The notes beneath the pieces are model-generated. The model was not told the origin of the DNA, made no database searches, and saw nothing but the letters and a program-made list of their open reading frames with translations. The translations under genes and the position numbers were made by a program. From contig JAHDOV010000003.1 in the NCBI GenBank assembly GCA_018434685.1, positions 154,302 through 218,301 of the forward strand: a stretch of DNA of 64,000 nt, in the 5' to 3' direction. How positions within the stretch are numbered: the stretch's first letter is position 1; every line of letters begins with the position of its first letter. This stretch comes from Deltaproteobacteria bacterium. Its GTDB lineage: Bacteria > Desulfobacterota > Desulfomonilia > UBA1062. Below are positions 62,736 to 64,000 of the stretch, in pieces.

Positions 62736-62902
62736 AACACCAGAATTTTATGCTCAAGGTAGTGGATGCAAAGAAGGCCGACATCAGAAAGGCCCTGAAA
62801 GATGCCGGTATAGAGGTTCGTTCTCTGACCGAGGTGTATTCCGAAGATATAGAGGGTGAAGAGAAAGAGAAAGACGATGCCGGGAAAACAGACAAAGGAT
62901 AA
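62732..62902 (+). CDS. Small charged protein of unknown function
   Basis: 56 residues (MKHQNFMLKVVDAKKADIRK...). GGGAGG stands ahead and ATG 62732 overlaps the amrS stop (ATGA), so it is translated with that gene; its end overlaps the aminopeptidase start by 26 bases. The first 30 residues could form a small alpha/beta unit, the end is acidic and lysine-rich. I recognise no family. Confidence 0.65.
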   Translation: MKHQNFMLKVVDAKKADIRKALKDAGIEVRSLTEVYSEDIEGEEKEKDDAGKTDKG

Positions 62903-64000
62903 GGCAGACCTTACGTACAAACCGAAATCGGGCTGGGAGATCCTGAAGGATAACGCACCCCAGATCGAGACGTACAACAACGAATACAGGGAGTTCCTGT
63001 CCCGGGTGAAGACCGAGCGGGAAGCGGTGTCGTATCTCGTAGAGGCTGCACAGGGCAGAGCTGGGCTCATAGTGTATGAAAACAGGGGCAAGGCCATTGC
63101 CCTGTGCCGGAAAGGGGTGTCCCCCCTCGCAGACGGCATCAGACTGGTGGTTGCCCATCTCGACAGCCCGCGCCTCGATCTGAAGGCGAACCCTCTCTAT
63201 GAAGACACCGACCTCGTCATGCTCAGGACGCACTACTACGGGGGCATCAAGAAGTATCAGTGGCTGGCACGGCCGCTAGCCCTTCACGGGCTGGTGGTGA
63301 AGGCGGACGGGAGTTCTGTCAGGATCGTCATCGGTGAGGACAGTGACGATCCCTGCTTCACCATCGATGATCTGCTCCCCCACCTTGCCGGAAACACCCA
63401 GTACACCAAGAAGGTCAGCGATGCCTTCCAGGGGGAAAAGCTCAGCATCATATTCGGTTCCATGCCGGACCTGAAGGCAAAGGATGACAAGGTCAAGAGA
63501 CGGGTGCTCGCCCTGCTGAACGAGAAATACGGCATGGTCGAACAGGATTTTGTCTCCGCAGACCTGGAGGTCGTGCCTGCGGGCATTGCCCGGGAAGTGG
63601 GGTTGGACCGTTCGTTGATCGGGGCATACGGCCAGGACGACCGGGCATGCGCGTATGCTGCATTCGCTGCGGTGCGCGATTGCTCGAACGTGCCCTGCAC
63701 CACGGTGGCCCTGCTCGTGGACAAGGAAGAGATCGGCAGCGACGGCAATACCGGGGCAAAGAGCAACTTCCTGGAAGAGGTGCTCTGGGAGCTCTCCGAG
63801 CGGTTCCAGCAGGACATCGTTCCCACGAGGGTTCTCTACAGGAGCAGGGCCATCTCCGGTGATGTGAACGGTGCCTTCGACCCCGAATACCCCGAGGTGC
63901 ATGAAAAGACCAACGCTGCAAAGATCGGCTACGGCGTATGTGTGACAAAGTTCACCGGCTCCCGGGGAAAGGTGGGCTCGAACGAGGCCCACGCAGAGTA
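62877..64000 (+). CDS. M18-family aminopeptidase, 5' part
   Basis: The gene runs off the window; 374 codons are visible. Metal and active-site segments of the M18 (aspartyl/aminopeptidase I) family are seen: AHLDSPRLDLK, YYGGIKKYQWLARPLALHG, DKEEIGSDGNTGAKS and the late SGDVNGAFDP. These enzymes are dizinc, dodecameric and remove N-terminal residues in the cytosol. ATG 62877 lies inside the end of the preceding small gene. The C-terminal part is not available. Confidence 0.9.
   Translation, partial: MPGKQTKDKADLTYKPKSGWEILKDNAPQIETYNNEYREFLSRVKTEREAVSYLVEAAQGRAGLIVYENRGKAIALCRKGVSPLADGIRLVVAHLDSPRLDLKANPLYEDTDLVMLRTHYYGGIKKYQWLARPLALHGLVVKADGSSVRIVIGEDSDDPCFTIDDLLPHLAGNTQYTKKVSDAFQGEKLSIIFGSMPDLKAKDDKVKRRVLALLNEKYGMVEQDFVSADLEVVPAGIAREVGLDRSLIGAYGQDDRACAYAAFAAVRDCSNVPCTTVALLVDKEEIGSDGNTGAKSNFLEEVLWELSERFQQDIVPTRVLYRSRAISGDVNGAFDPEYPEVHEKTNAAKIGYGVCVTKFTGSRGKVGSNEAHAE

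Overview
This is about 64 kb of GC-rich, gene-dense chromosome. It fits an anaerobic, flagellated, Gram-negative deltaproteobacterial lineage (Desulfobacterota, possibly Syntrophia/Syntrophorhabdia-like). The assignment rests on gene content and is inference: a TRAP carboxylate transporter, the flhB-flhA-flhF-flhG-fliA flagellar order, FdhD, an AmmeMemoRadiSam radical-SAM enzyme, PrsK/PrsR with PEP-CTERM proteins, a long-form HflX and an E. coli-type [4Fe-4S] IlvD. I see no insertion sequence, integrase, prophage or CRISPR array.

Layout. 1-488: 3' end of sbcC. 953-10093: an IclR regulator and a catabolic cluster: TRAP transporter (order M-P-Q), LarA-family hydroxyacid racemase, a divergent enolase, a glycerate-2-kinase-family enzyme and a D-2-hydroxyacid dehydrogenase. 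The enolase lacks both active-site histidines, and the kinase departs from two family signatures, so the true substrate may be new. 10353-11663: rmuC. 11692-22727 (minus): one long flagellar/chemotaxis operon (flhB, flhA, flhF, flhG, fliA, cheY, a FliL-like gene, a HEAT-repeat gene, an HDOD gene, cheR, a single-domain response regulator). 22824-28328: a small HTH regulator, then ftsE-ftsX-envC-like-ctpA-yibQ for septal peptidoglycan processing. 28403-35481: a NusG-like factor, hflX (apparent ATT start codon), a large AsmA-like protein on the other strand, and serS followed by two tRNA-Ser genes and a terminator. 35611-37752: priA. 37861-40563: an unfamiliar HEAT / ParA-like / coiled-coil / coiled-coil operon. 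40630-45197: PrsR, PrsK and a PEP-CTERM protein with a sigma-54 promoter. 45501-50510: an unusual outer-membrane protein, fdhD, rlmB and a nitroreductase. 50640-50880: remnant of a ThDP enzyme. 51082-52537: a TetR regulator and a second PEP-CTERM protein. 52694-59820: two cobalamin riboswitches in tandem before a complete B12 uptake operon (btuB, exbB, exbD, tonB, btuF, btuD, btuC). 60064-64000: ilvD, the radical-SAM gene, a 56-residue protein and a truncated M18 aminopeptidase, all overlapping.

How they work together. The 1-10 kb cluster reads as import of a small hydroxycarboxylate, inversion at C2, phosphorylation, elimination and an oxidoreductase step under IclR control. The minus-strand flagellar operon carries export, placement, sigma-factor and signalling genes together. 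The B12 operon places the outer-membrane receptor, its own TonB energiser and the ABC importer behind two sequential RNA switches. The best candidates for something new are the altered enolase/kinase pathway and the HEAT-ParA-coiled-coil operon.
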